From Varroa destructor (Eukaryota; Arthropoda; Arachnida; Mesostigmata; Varroidae), in NCBI RefSeq assembly GCF_002443255.2, contig NW_019211454.1:15860243-15924242 (forward strand): a stretch of DNA of 64,000 bases, read 5' to 3'. The translations under genes and the position numbers were made by a program. Positions 9,776 through 22,965 of the stretch are shown in pieces. The notes beneath the pieces are model-generated. The model did not search any database and was not told where the DNA came from. It saw only the letters and a program-made list of their open reading frames with translations. Numbering within the stretch: the stretch's first letter is position 1; every line of letters starts with the position of its first letter.

Positions 9776-12700
9776 CATAAATTTTGCTTTGAATTTCTGT
9801 CCTTATTTAATATTTTAACTGTCTCTGTAACTTACGTATAGACGGACAAAGCGTTTTACTAGGTTAAGCGTAATAATCAATATTCTTAAAAAAATTTGGC
9901 TCGTGGAATAATGAATCAGTTATTAAGCAAGATGAAGCGAGTAGGTGTGAGTGAAACCAAGGTCGGCATTGTAAGGGATCTCAGTATTATTGGCCGTATT
10001 TCGGGGAAAGGTAGATACAAACCATGCGATATTACGCTAATAATACCTGGACGAGAACGTGGCGACCTCTTAGCTACAACAGAAAATTTTGTTTATGGTT
10101 CTTCGCGTCATTAGATAGATCGTCGAGCCGATTTGTTAGAATATATTTTGAATCTCTGTCTGCATCCTACCAGAATATTCGCTAGCTTGTAAATTGCACT
10201 ATTCATTGATATGGTAACTAGAAATAACTAGAAGTAACTAGAAATAGTATTGTTGTTTTTGCGAACCCTTCAAATATCGAAATGTGAGAGGCACCTCTCG
10301 AAGGGACGAACCTTTTCCTAATTTGGCCTTGAATCGTTCCGGTTTTACGTAGTAGTTATGCCAGGCGAAACTTTGCTAGTAATCTGAATAGTCTCCATGG
10401 TGACGCAATAGAGTAAAAGACTAAATCACAACCGTACGTGCTAGCATTGATACACTACTATAGATAGAAACGTATGCATCGCTTTACTACAATGATGAAG
10501 TGATTTGAGCTTAGCTAAACATAGACAAAATACGGTATGCCGTAATAGTGCTGCTGCTCGGTTTAACTAAACAAGTTTTTCGAAGGCACATTATTTGTGG
10601 CCGATTGAGGAACAAAGCTGGCTCTATCCGCGGAGACCAGTTGCCGTACTGGCTTGAGATCAGTTTGAAGAATGAAGGTAATCTTGGTAGTAATGGTTTT
10701 TGTACGAGTACATTATACAAGCAGTGTCACATAGATAACACATACGAGATATGACTCGAAAATTATTTTTACTAGAAATGTTTGTTCTTTCATCACCATC
10801 GTCTAAACACATACCACGTCACGTTTAGCCAAATTCGTCGGTATATAAATAGTAAATAATGTTTATTCATACAGTGGTTTTCAACGACCACTCTACGAGT
10901 TAGGAGCTAGTAAACAATGACACCGATAATAAAATACATTTTATCATATAGTTTATGTTATTTATATATTTATGTCTCACTATGTGTAAATAATTAGCAA
11001 TATAATGTTCAGTACGATCTCATTGCAATCGTAACCATACGTAGCATGGAACGAATTTGAGCTCCGAGACAACGATCATTTTTACACCTAAAGATTTATA
11101 TCAGGTATGCTTGGCTTAATAAAGTTATACTTTAATTGAAAATACAGTAGATATGTTAGAGGAGGTCCTGCGCGATACATCAATCAGCGAGTCTCACGGA
11201 TGCTAAATCTTGAGGATCCCAATTTGACATTCTCAACCTGGAATTACTTTTTCATTTTCAGTAAATGCTTATAGTCTAAATAACTATAGACTAGCGGCGT
11301 AGATAATTTTATCAATAAGATCTCTCTTTTTCCAGCTTAAGGCAAGATTTTTCTAAAAAAAAATATTTTCGCCTACATTTTTGCTTTGAACGTAAATTTT
11401 CTTTGGTTCCGTCGCTAGTTCCTTGACTTCTGCTGACTCGTAGCAAACTGGCGGTAGCAAATCTGACGTTCTTAAGTAACCTCTGCTACAACTCGGGTTC
11501 AGGTCTGAATGCCTTATCAAGCGACGCGGCTGACCCTCAGCCAGTGTCGATAGATAGACAGTCAAACCTATGTATGAAGTGCTTTTAATATATAGAAAAA
11601 ACCAATTGAAAGATGATTGGTTAAAAAGTGGAAAAACCAAAGGGGAGCCACAACTGACTAATCTTTTCCAACACATAACGTTAAAGCATATGTTTATATT
11701 ATTTAATGAAGCTCTCTTGATGTCAAGAGATTTCTGCCAAGTGATATACAAACATATAGATTTTACTCCAAGACACTGCACTAATTATTGCCAAGGCCGG
11801 CATACCTTGGGCCCTCGATAGTTCACTAATACGCTACCTACAAAAAAACGGAAATACTAACGAAAAAACCTAGAGCGAATGAGAAAGTGTTTATTTGTCC
11901 TCTTTCTACGTTGTTTTTTTTTCATCCTTCTAACATCATGAAGCTATCGCCGTGTCACACCGCAACTCTATGCCTCTGTGTCTGTCGCAACCCGGTGTCA
12001 TGGCAGCTCCATAACGCGATTACCAACAGAGACAATACAGTGCAGCTCTTTTGATGGGAGGCAGTATCGACGCTCCGTAGAACAGTGACCGGAATCCGGT
12101 TCTTCAAAATCGCGTTTTGCCTTTACCTCTGCGTCGAATTATGGGACAACAATGCGCTCCAACAGTAGCAACAGACGGTACCATTGAATTTCTCTTTGTC
12201 GCTCTCTCGCTGTTGTCGTCGACAATGACAAGAGAAAGCCGGCCTCGTGGCTAGTCCACTTTTGCCTGCAAGGACCTTAGCGGAATCAGCCACCAGAAAT
12301 CGTTTGGCGCCTTTTACTTTTTCGGGCACTCTCAGCCTCTTTTACCTGCGTGCCTCCTTGATGCCAAAGCTAGTTGCCGTTTTCCGGTCGACACTCGAAT
12401 GTCCCGATATCCAACTCGTGTAACTAAAGGCAGCTTTTTTCTGGGTAGGGAAAAGCTAGAAGCCTTGGCATCGGCTCGATGCAATCACTCTTGGTTTTGG
12501 CGGGTTGCATCGACTGCGAAGCTGAATCTAGGGCCATGTAAAAGATACACTTTCTGTTTTCTTTTTCGCTCTTCCCGCACCCCTCCCGTATCCCTCGTTT
12601 TCTCTACCAACCGAGAGAGTTTCTGTTGATAGTTTCGCTAATCGAGGGACCGTAAGAGGCCAATACATCGGACTTGAACGGCTGACGGCAGCAGCAACGA

Positions 12701-14512
12701 GTCTTTGGTAACAATGGTGTGCAGACGAATCGCCTGTAGGGCTATCTAGTACGGCTTCGGATCGCGGAAGAACACCTACCTGCAGCGGTAGCCGAACGGA
12801 ATAATGAGTTAGGGCGGCGTCAGTGGCTGCATAGTTGTGTAGAGGTAAATAGCAGAATTGCTATCTGTGAGACCAGCCGCGAATGAAGATAGGAAGCGAA
12901 ATAGAACAGGGCAAAAGAGGAAAATTGTCTAAACAATCTGGCTGTTTCCCATGCCAGAAAAAGGGCTTGTGAAAATTTTGACAGATAAGTGCAGCGTCGC
13001 TTTGGGTCGTGGTGGAACAAAGCGGCATGAGGAATGCGGAGGGATAGTGATAGAACAAAAAAGACAAGCAAAGGCCGAGACAAACAGGTGGACACGGAAA
13101 TGTAAGTACAGTGACATACACAATATACATATAGACATCTATAGAATCAGACAAAGGGAAAAGGGTCGCGGTATAGATAGAATGAGAGCCGTTTCAAATA
13201 ATACGGTGGGAGCCCCACTGCGGCTGAGAGAACTGCAAGAAATAGAAACGATCGGATAACAGATATATCATCGGATATGGTAAAATTCAAATCAAAGAAT
13301 ATTCTAATGATTTAACGCGTCTACGGTAAAACTTAATAATATAAAGATGACATTTAGCCTTGCTGACTTCCAGCTGCTCCGTCTTTGAAAGGGTAGAGCT
13401 AAGTGGCACTCGAAGGCGTTTTGCAATCTAGAGGGATCGAGCAAAAAAGGAGGTTCCTATATTCATTGCATTTACCACTGGCTGGATTTTTGCCCTCAAT
13501 AGAACATCGAAATGTGTTCTTATTAGGTTTCGAACCTAAGCAGCTTTAAACACCCCCAGGATCAGATAGATACGTTAGCGTTATCACGGCAAAAGTCTGT
13601 TGCGCATCAGCAGGGACAGTGGCATACGAAAGCATTTCGACATAACAACGTCTGTCGAACTCAGTTCGTGAACCAATTAAAAATCCAAAAAACCTACAAC
13701 AAAAAAAGGCAGCTTAACGGGCAGTGGTTGATAAGCCGCAGTGAACTGCTGACATGTCCTGACCGTTGCATCAAACAAGATTTCAATATCTTCCATTTAC
13801 GGATACATTAAACAAAAACCGGTAGAGCAACAGTTTAACTATCTTATCACAAATTCTTTATGTATTTTACTAACACTTGATAATGCTAACAGCTCCAGGA
13901 GGGAGGTACGGGGTATATGGCATTTCAGTTGACTCGCAGCTCCCTTGTCAGGCTTGTCACAGCTAGTATCGATGTTTTCGTGTGTACTCTTAACCGATAT
14001 CGTGATCAATACCAAGATAGCTTATACAATTAGGAACGATCAATAATTCAATTAAATAGACACGGGTCACAGAAAAAGTCAGTGAAAGGTATTTACTGGC
14101 ATTAGAAGACGGGGAGACGTAGCGTGCGACCCTATGCTAAACGGATACTACCAACTACTTCGTGTCTACAACGAGCATCGTTAATCTTGTCTCCAAACTG
14201 CCTAAATCGCAGAGGGCCGTGAGTAAATTTATTGCGTCATTTTTCCTTTTTTTTTTGGAGTGAAAGGGAAACGGGTCGAGGTCAGACTGTATGAATGATG
14301 ACCGTTCCGTACAACAGAGTAATACTATAGGGTGGTAAATTGGCACTTTTATCTAGTCGGAAGGCACAAGTGCGAAGAAAGGAGTGCAGTTCGTATAACA
14401 AGCGTTGGATGCAAATGTATTTCCATCCTGTATAATTAATCATTAAATCAGAATCGTCGTAACAAGCAAGCTATAAAACAGTAATAAATAGTACGATCAC
14501 AATATCTATATA
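9776..14512. other. Gene-free stretch after the ALDH gene
   Basis: No supported gene. The longest open frame is 142 codons (minus strand, 11353-11781) and has no recognisable motif. The stretch holds a three-copy 10-bp tandem repeat (10215-10244) and AT-rich DNA up to about 11900. From 11900 to 13300 the sequence is less AT-rich and carries several short overlapping frames on both strands, none resembling a known protein. It ends at a 100-base N-gap. Confidence 0.5.
10215..10244 (+). repeat. 10-bp tandem repeat, three copies
   Basis: Three head-to-tail copies of TAACTAGAAA; the middle one ends in G instead of A. Confidence 0.8.
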
Positions 14513-14612
14513 NNNNNNNNNNNNNNNNNNNNNNNNNNNNNNNNNNNNNNNNNNNNNNNNNNNNNNNNNNNNNNNNNNNNNNNNNNNNNNNNNNNNNNNN
14601 NNNNNNNNNNNN
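14513..14612. other. Assembly gap (100 N)
   Basis: Exactly 100 N, the usual placeholder for a scaffold gap of unknown size. The left edge is AT-rich. Confidence 0.98.
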
Positions 14613-17189
14613 TCTTTAAATAGATATTTTAATTCGTGATTTTTAGTTCAAGTCCAGGCTGTCAAACATGCGAGTTCTAGGGAGCACCTAGTTAAATCCC
14701 TTCTAAACAATCCACTATAAGTCTGGGGCTGTATTCATTTTCTTCTCGTTCCGCTCCAAGGTGGCCTTGCTAAAGCAGGCTCTACCAGCCCTGAGTATCA
14801 TCCGAATAAGTTGTCCTTCTAGCTAACTAGCCATAGCCGTCCGTTTCACAAAACAGTCGGTCCTGTCAGCCAGTTCCAATGGCGAAAGATGCGCGTTTGG
14901 TTCTATGCGTTCGCTATCGATTAGCCACCACTCACATACACATATTGATTTGAAAGCGGAGCTCAGCCTACTTCTCAGTATTTAGCACAGTACTGCGGGG
15001 CGTCGCGCACCGTTCAGGGACGTGGTCTCTTATTGGTCGAATAAGCATTCATTTGATCGTTGTTTTATTTTTTGACGCTCTGCGTTCTCTAGCGACATTG
15101 TTTCAACGTCAGTAGCTCTCACTTCTTCTTTGCTCCCTTTTCTCGTATACGTTCTTTCTGTCCTTTTTGATGCGCCTTTAGACGCCAGAGAGGTAAACAG
15201 TGCTCTATGTCAGCGTCGCCATTCACATGAACATTAACAATTTTACGTCGATGGCACACTGCTAACTACTTCAGCTACCACTACTGCTTGTACCGTAGAA
15301 GCTCTAGCTCGCGAACAGGTACGCGAGTTTTAGCAGACCAGGCCACTCGAGGTTCGGCACAAACCGTCGACAGAACGCGTATCACTGCAACCTCCCCTTA
15401 CTCGTTGCCAACAGTGTCGTCGTGCTAGAAAGACTTCTCGAATGTTAACGATCTTTTTAGAGCCACTCATGGTAGAGATGCTCGCGGTAGTGTGAGATCG
15501 ACCACCACGTCATTATGTAGTGGCTGCTACGATAGGTAACATCGATGAGTTGGAGTTTGCGACAAATCTCAGTTCAGATCTACAGGGATGTATTTTCCGC
15601 TTCGTATGTAGATCTTGCCTTTGCGTTTAATCGAATAATAATAATAATAATCATCTGACTACTGCTAATCGGTCATGATGCTGCTGTTACTGCTTATTCT
15701 ACGTCTGCGGTTTATGGTGACAACCTTTACTGGGGTGGCGAGATGATTCCAAGGACTCCTTCGATTGGTGCCGAACCAATGCAGAGAGTTCCACACCTAT
15801 CGTCCCTACGGCCACTTCTGTTGTTAATACTAATGATAACTGTAGCAGCAGCAACAGACATGGACCGGGTCAAGTCCATCGGTGCCCATGGCATAAGCCT
15901 TGTGGTCCTGATCGTAGGGATTTGCCTCAGGAGACTCGACTGCCCCAGCGGCAGACACGGTCATTACAGCCGCTGCCATTACCGCCACTGCCGCTGCAGA
16001 GAATTAGCATTGTGCCAACGACTTCAGTTGTAGCTTTCAGTACTAGAACTTTAGTTCACTTTGCTCCCCTAGCTAAATCCACTCTTACCGCTAGGAAGTA
16101 CGGCACGGTGTCGACCCTGATTCATCTGGGCTGGGAAGTTGTGAATAACTTGGAGAGATCGAAAAAGAAAAACAGGGAGACTTTGAGAGAGGCACCGTGG
16201 AAAGCTCTAAGACTAGTTGCAGAAGAGGTGACTCGAAAGGAATTCTAGGACGGCAGAGCGGGCTACAAATTTTAGATTGGGTGTGTAGTCCAGTGGACTA
16301 CTCGCTGGTTGCCCAACTTCCCGGTAGACCGGCTGGTTAGCTGAAGCGGCGTCGATTTGCTGTCTCTCGACAGAAAGTCTTCCGTTTTATTCGGCGCGGC
16401 TTTCATTTTCTACTGCTGTTGCTACTGTTAAGGGTGCTTTCGCGCCTAAGGCGGACGCCTCTGGCGGCCGGCACCGCAAACCCTTCCAAGGGGGCTGGAA
16501 AAAGTGTAGAACCCGGTAGAGATACCCAACCTGGTCTCGGCCAACGCAGCGCGGAGATCAGAGGAACTAGGAGCAGACCTAGAAGTAGTAATACGACGAC
16601 AGGGAACGCTGCTTCTATCAAGTAGTTAAAGAGTTTTGAACTGTGGAGTTAGCTTTAAGTTATTCCTTCGCACGGTTCCTGTATAGGTGAGAGAAAGAGG
16701 ATAGCTTTCTATCCTTCTCGTTTCGACCCGACCATCTGCCCGTCAAGTTGAGAAAAAGTGTTTTTTTTTTACCAAACAGACATGCCTCTGCCACTCCTGT
16801 CATCTGCTAACGTATTGTCGGAGAGCTCCTATGTAAGGTGATGGGTCTATGAGAAGGACAGTAGTTCTCCTGAATTGAAAAAAGTTAGAGCGGTAGGAGC
16901 ACAGGGAAAATCTAGAACGCCAATGACATCTGCCTTGGGCTGCTAGTGAGCTGCGGGCCTGGGTCGTTGATTTGAGTAATCTAATGCTATCAATTTCGTC
17001 TTCTTTTTGTATACCTCTCTAAATCTATTTCGCTGTTATTTGTATCTCGGCTCTTTTTTATAACTATTGCTAATAGTTCCTCTACGAATATGCAGCGAAT
17101 GCCGGCATGACCCCGCAATTGCTAACGCATTCAACAAATTGCATTTCATTCAGTTTTTATACAACAAACAGACCACAGTATCGATTCGG

Positions 17190-17207
17190 TATATATATAT
17201 ATATATA
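17190..17207. repeat. (AT)n microsatellite
   Basis: Nine uninterrupted TA dinucleotides. Confidence 0.9.
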
Positions 17208-20200
17208 AACACATAAGTAGTTAGTGAAAGAAACTTGTTTGCATATAAAGGTAAAGTAGTGTGAACTTCAAGACCCCGTCGCTTGAAATGGCGAAAAAGC
17301 TGAGCAATATTGCGCTGTCGACGGGTTGTTTTTCGGCTTTATTTTGTCCCCTTTATCTTTTCCTACGTTCGTTCATTCGTTGCTTTCCTGCTCTCTGCAA
17401 CGGTTTCTTTCTGGACAGCGATACGTAACAAGTGTTCTGGGCTACCGTTCGTACGTATATTGTGGCGGAACGCCCCTCAAAAATACCAAGGAAGACAAGA
17501 GGCAAATGGCTAGAAGGCATTTAAGCAAAGAGTGGTATAGGCCGTGGGAGTGATAGCATCAGAAGAGCAACGGAAGGGAGTCTAGGTCGGAATTCTGGTA
17601 CCGACCGATCTGGTAACGGTACGGCCTGGCGCCTGCGGCCAGCTTGCAGGGGCACGCTGTCACTCCTGCTTGTTTGATAAAATCGATTTTTAGAACGTCT
17701 GCTTGATTACTACTTCTACTGTGGCCTGTCAAGTTACTCTATATGGCTTGCTAGCCGTTGGCCCATAACGAGGATGTGGGCCAGAGGTTTCGTTCGCAGG
17801 CAATAGTGCGCTTCATCTGCTGCAGGCCGATCCAGACAAAAGTAGAATCGGGCTCAGGCTCCGCTTCAGGTCGCTGGTTAGCTCTACTAGCTTTCTAAGG
17901 ATTGCTTTCTCCTTGTCCGCTGATAACAGTCGCTTTGCAGCCAGAAAATTCTGTCGGCACGGTATCCAGCCAATGGTGGCAGCGTCACTAGCTCTAACAG
18001 CTAACACCTTCGCCACTACTAGGTTAGGTCAGCGAGCTGAGGTCGAGCCGGATCTCGTGCTTCGCCGAGGGTGAGGCGCCACCCTTCATGCTGAACGCAA
18101 GTAGCGGCAGTAGCAGCACTGAAGAAACGCATCATTCCTGAAACCATCTGATAGCGTGTGCGTCGGCCTCTTTCACCTTATTCGGCTGTAGCTTCTAGGT
18201 CTAGCAGATCCGCATACACACGCTAGTGCTCTTATAGAGCGCTGACTACCATCAACCGACGAAACGAGTTTGGTGTTTATAGCAATTGCTAGCCAACATA
18301 TCCACCACTAGAGACTGCGTCTCACGCTTTCGACGTATATACACCCTAACTCAATACACCGACGGCAGCTGTTCGAGAGGCGGAACTGTAGTAGCTACGT
18401 GAGTACTCGGCCGCCATTCCTTGACTGGTTGCCGATTCCCAAAGCTTCAGAACTCTTAGATAAAAACTATACGAGACCCCTGAGGAAATTACCTAGCTTA
18501 TTCGGGGTACAAAACACACGTTTTCTCTTTCCTTTTTTTTTTTTCTGTCTAACTCCACGCGGAATGTGCATCCCTTAGTACCTGACAACTGCCTGAGGGA
18601 TCTTAGTGCCGACGTTGGCGCCCTGAATAGTCTTTCTTTGGTTGCACCTTAGTACGTGGTTGCTTTACTGTTTCAATATTTCAATGTTTAAGTTCTGAAT
18701 TACATCGAGAATTTGCGCAGAACCGCATTTCTTTGGCGTATTGCATTCATTCTTTGTAGCACTTCTTTTTTTCGTCATTTCGTCTTCGTCCTTCTGACTC
18801 CAATGTCATCAACAGCTTTTCACCCGTTCAGACTACGCGCGAACGTGTATATGTATCACCTAACAGACATGACGCTCTTGCAGGAGTGTCAGCTGTGCGA
18901 TGAAATGTCCAATTGAGATTCTCTATCTAGCACTGAACTTAATAGTAATAGTACTTGTAATAGTTATAACGAAGCTATGCCAAATGACCGTGCATGCTAA
19001 AAATGAGCGTAATTATTACAGTGATTGCGTTATATTTAATCCTCGCTGTTAAAGTACGTCCATTTGCCATTCGTTTCTGAATCAATCGACAGTAGCTCAG
19101 CACTAAATACCGTTGTATTACTTTGGCTATTTGAAGGGCTCATTATGTACTTAACTACCCGAAAAAAAAAAAAAAAGAAAGAGTAGAATGAAATCCGTAA
19201 CGTGGGTGACGGTCGATACAGCCGATTGCGGGCTTCGACGCAGTACGCGCTAGCCACGAAGGCCTGCAACTGCTCTTCGCTGTCGCCCTCCGTATAAAAA
19301 AGATTTTCGTCACCACCGGGCAAATTAAGGAACCCTACTGTCGTTCAGTCGCTTCAACTCGCTCTCCGGCCTACTTTTCCGCTACCCATCTGCATACCGC
19401 CCCTTGCTCTACGCCTATCTTTATGCTTATCCTTCCACATCAGTTGTAGCACCCACACCAGAATCGAAGATGTCCCTAGTTTGCAGAACCACAGACCTTT
19501 CAAAACCTTACTTCGTCCTTCTGTACCCCCTGTCTCATGGATCCTATCAGTACGAATGAGAAGCGTATGCGGATCGATGGGCGTCATTTTATGTCGCAGA
19601 GGAGCCAGGAGTAGTTTATCAGGTTCGGGCTGCGCTGCCCGAAACCCAAACAGTTAGCAAATCGCAACAGCGAAACCTGACCTGTTACCACATTCCTATC
19701 CTGAAACTTCGTCTACTCTTGTTGCGTTCGCACCTTACTTCTCCTTTTTACTTGCCCCCACTGCCTTGCTTCTTGCACGCGTTTCAGCAGTTCGGTCGTT
19801 CTTATATGAACGTCATAACGAGCACCAACATGTCGCACCATCAAGGAAAATGTGGCTAGTATTAGATACGATGTAGAAGGAAATCGGCTTCTCAGAGGAT
19901 CGCCGAAGACGACGATGCTGTTGAGAAAGTAGCCTTCACCTCTTCCAAGAGACGAACGAGCTCGTTTCGTAGTTTACAAGCGAACTGTGCCAAGAATGGC
20001 ACATGTACGTGGAGGGAAGTCAAAAACACAGCACAAAGGAGCGAATAGATCCAGCGAATGGTTGAATCACACGGAAAGAGAAAAATGGGTAAAGGGGGAG
20101 AGGCAGAAAAGGGGGGCCAAAGGATAACGCAAACGCGGTAGCGGGGGTGGACGCAGCCGACAGCGAAAGTTAGGACGAAAGGATGAGGAGAAGGATCGGA

Positions 20201-21292
20201 GGATTGGACGCAGGGTTAGTTGCTTGGGACAGCGTTAAGAGGGAGAGATTCATATTATATCGAGCAATATCCATCACGTCACAGGGAAACCGTAGTGATG
20301 GCGATGGAAGAAACGGTCGAGATTGTTCTCAGCGTTCGTAACGGTCGATCATGCAGCAGAGCCGGGGTAATATGAAAAGCCGATAGCTGGGGGGATGTCG
20401 ACTGTAACAACCAGGTGAAATTATCGTTGATATTTCTAGACACATAGAGGCGCTTACAGACAAGATGAAACGCCGACCTAATCGAGTGTTGTTATCGAAC
20501 CGCATAAGTTACAAGGCCTCATATCCGACGATGGATAGAGTTTTCTATCGTGGTTATAATGGTAACAACTTTAGAAAGCTGCAGAGTGGCTGACAAAAAT
20601 AATAATTGCAGTTCTTGTAGCGATTAGGCTTTCTATCTGGTAACGACGCTACAATTAGAACTATGACAACTATCGTAGTATTTGCATACGTTCACTGAGG
20701 CTAGAGGATACACGTAAAAAGGATAGCGTTCGATCTATACAGCAGGTGTTACTACATTAACTAGAAAAAACCAAGTGTTCTTCTAGTGCTTATTATTTAA
20801 GCTTCCTATTAAACCAAGTTCTTATTAAGTCTCTCATTATAATTATATATTTAACGATAGATATGTAACGTTTCACGTCTCATGTTCTATGTCCAATTTG
20901 GCTAAGATATTGAACACTGTGTTTTATATTGGTTTGCGTTTTGAATTAACCGCTGCTTTACGATAATAACAGTAATGATGACAATGACAACAACAGCGCC
21001 AATCTAAGTGGTATAGGGATGTTTTTCTATTTCTAGAATAAACTCTATTTATTTCGCAGACGTTCTTTTCACAAGAGAGTTTTTCGTCCGAAATCAACTT
21101 TACACATGACACGATAAAGAACGCTATAGTTGTTTATCTAATTACTCGCACATCTATCAATAGCACATACTGTATAAACAAATCCGCCTAAGACAATGCA
21201 GTGATACAGAGCCTGAAATCATTTAAAGTGAAAAGATCTTCATTGTCAAAAACTTCGCATTCGATGTTCTTCCAATAATCGTGCGTTAAATG

Positions 21293-21309
21293 AAAAAAAA
21301 AAAAAAAAA
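21293..21309 (+). repeat. Poly(A) run, 17 bases
   Basis: An A17 homopolymer followed by an A-rich tail with G interruptions. It could be the 3' tail of a retroposon on the plus strand, but I could not identify a body upstream. Confidence 0.7.
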
Positions 21310-21699
21310 GAAAAAGAGAATCACCTAAGGAGTACAGGGCGCTATAAAAATATGAACTCATAATTTACGAAGCAGTTGTGTTTTTTTTTTTTGTTGATTG
21401 GTCTTTTCATTGTTACATCGTCTTTTTAACTCAGTGCTTTCACCGTCTGGCTAATAGGCCATGCGAAATGGCCTCTCATTTTGAAAACGGTTTTCCACCT
21501 ACACCAATCCGAGAATGTACATGTTGGTATATTTAATCGGAGGACTTTGTTCGAGCGAAGATAGCTGCGATAGCAGCAATTAATAATCCAATATTCTTTA
21601 TCCTTTCAACTCGATCGCTCTTCAGCCCTCTCAACGTACGTGCGACGCAAGTTTTGGTTCGTCCGAGTGCTCAACACATGCCGGCATCTTACATCATGC

Positions 21700-21770
21700 A
21701 TCGGAGCCCCATTCGAACCCTATTCGAGCTCCCAAGGTGGCTTCACTCGCAAGCCAGTAAGCCACCCTTC
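21700..21770 (-). repeat. tRNA-derived SINE-like module (A and B boxes)
   Basis: On the minus strand, TGGCTTACTGGC (A-box-like, starting at 21764) is followed 44 bases later by GGGTTCGAAT (B box, starting at 21720). That is the spacing of a tRNA gene's internal RNA polymerase III promoter. The middle reads CCTTGGGAGCTCGA, a pattern typical of tRNA-derived SINE heads. It does not fold as a clean functional tRNA, so I call it a repeat. Confidence 0.55.
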
Positions 21771-22428
21771 CAGTGGGTTTCCTGACCCGTTTGCTGGGTC
21801 GCTGAATGCTCCCTTCTTACCCAAGTACCAAAGCAAATCATCAGCAAAAACAGCTTGTAGGTACGATGATGGCGATAGTGAACAAGAGTGCCATTGTGCA
21901 TAACGAGAAAATAACACGCCAAGTTTGTGGGAAGCAAACGGATCACACAATGGCTCGACGTGCCAGCAAGCTCTCATAAGCTCGTCGAGGTGCGGTGACT
22001 CACGAGCCCGGCCCCCTTTAACTGTAATAGCCTGCTGCTCAGTAAGAAACTGAGGTATTACTGCAGCTACCGCGCATTCGGGCCGTACCCCTGACGTACC
22101 GACCTGAGGGGTTTTGGGCCCCCCAACTCGGCTCCAAACGCCGCCTAGAGCTCCACCAGCTCTTGCCTATCTAAATGAGTAACAACGTACTACTGGTCGT
22201 TGTGTCGATCAGCTGCTGCCACCGCTGCGGTCACCTTTACTGGATGTGTTTTAAACTAAAATGTAGCAGGACCTGCAGCAGCCCACTCGCCCCATTAGGT
22301 CCAGCATTTTCCGACTGCCCGGCCGTGGGCAGCATCAATGAGGACGAAGGAGGAGCCGACTGCGGAGGTGGCTGGTGAAGCAGCAGGCGTCTGCTTCTGG
22401 CCGTGCCTCAGACTGTTCTCGTCGCCGG

Positions 22429-22965
22429 ATGGAAACCTCAAGAGTCCGATTACCTGGAACGCGATGGCTCCGTTGGGAGTCAGTCAGTCAGCCGGCAAGC
22501 CAACAAGCAGGCAGTCAGAAAGAAACCAGGAAGCTAGGAACACAGTTATCTAGGGAACCGGCCCCTCGCCGTTCCGTGTGCGTGCACACACAGCTAACGC
22601 TTTGGGCTTCTCCGTTGGTTAGTACTCGCTCGCCGGCCGTTGGCACTCGGACACTGGTGGATGCCGATCAGTTGGCTCTGCTAACAGACAGAGCCTGGGA
22701 ACACCCGGCAGGCTTTCGAGCCCTGGCTGTGCCCCGCACCGTTCAATATCGGTTGACTGCTATGGAGCCTAGCACTTTGCTATTTCTTATTAGTCCTGCT
22801 AGCCTTACAGACCACTGCTCCCCCGACGAAAGTCTACTTACCACCAACACCAGCCCAGATACGAGCACCAGTAGCTTCTTTAGCAGAGACTTCCATTACG
22901 CGTTCAAGCGATGGCGCAATTTGATAGCGGAGAATCATAGCGGCAAGAACCATCGCAAAAGCTGA
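22429..22965 (+). CDS. Unrecognised open frame, 178 codons, doubtful
   Basis: The longest open frame in the window outside the ALDH gene. It can start at ATG 22429, and the frame is also open upstream to 22375. I do not recognise it. The predicted protein is rich in Ser, Thr, Arg and Pro, has no clear domain, membrane segment or signal peptide, and begins in low-complexity repeats of Gln, Ser and Ala. The DNA is locally GC-rich, which makes chance open frames longer. There is no AATAAA close by and no neighbour to support a function. It could be a real exon but is more likely accidental. Confidence 0.12.
   Translation: METSRVRLPGTRWLRWESVSQPASQQAGSQKETRKLGTQLSREPAPRRSVCVHTQLTLWASPLVSTRSPAVGTRTLVDADQLALLTDRAWEHPAGFRALAVPRTVQYRLTAMEPSTLLFLISPASLTDHCSPDESLLTTNTSPDTSTSSFFSRDFHYAFKRWRNLIAENHSGKNHRKS

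Larger units (their letters stand above)
14613..22428. other. Gene-free stretch with simple repeats and SINE-like modules
   Basis: No supported gene. The longest open frame is 108 codons (15922-16248), within a leucine- and proline-rich low-complexity stretch. Other content is a possible tRNA-like module near 16280-16345, an (AT)n run at 17190-17207, a purine-rich segment near 20030-20260, a 17-base poly(A) at 21293-21309 and a clear tRNA-like module at 21700-21770. Confidence 0.5.
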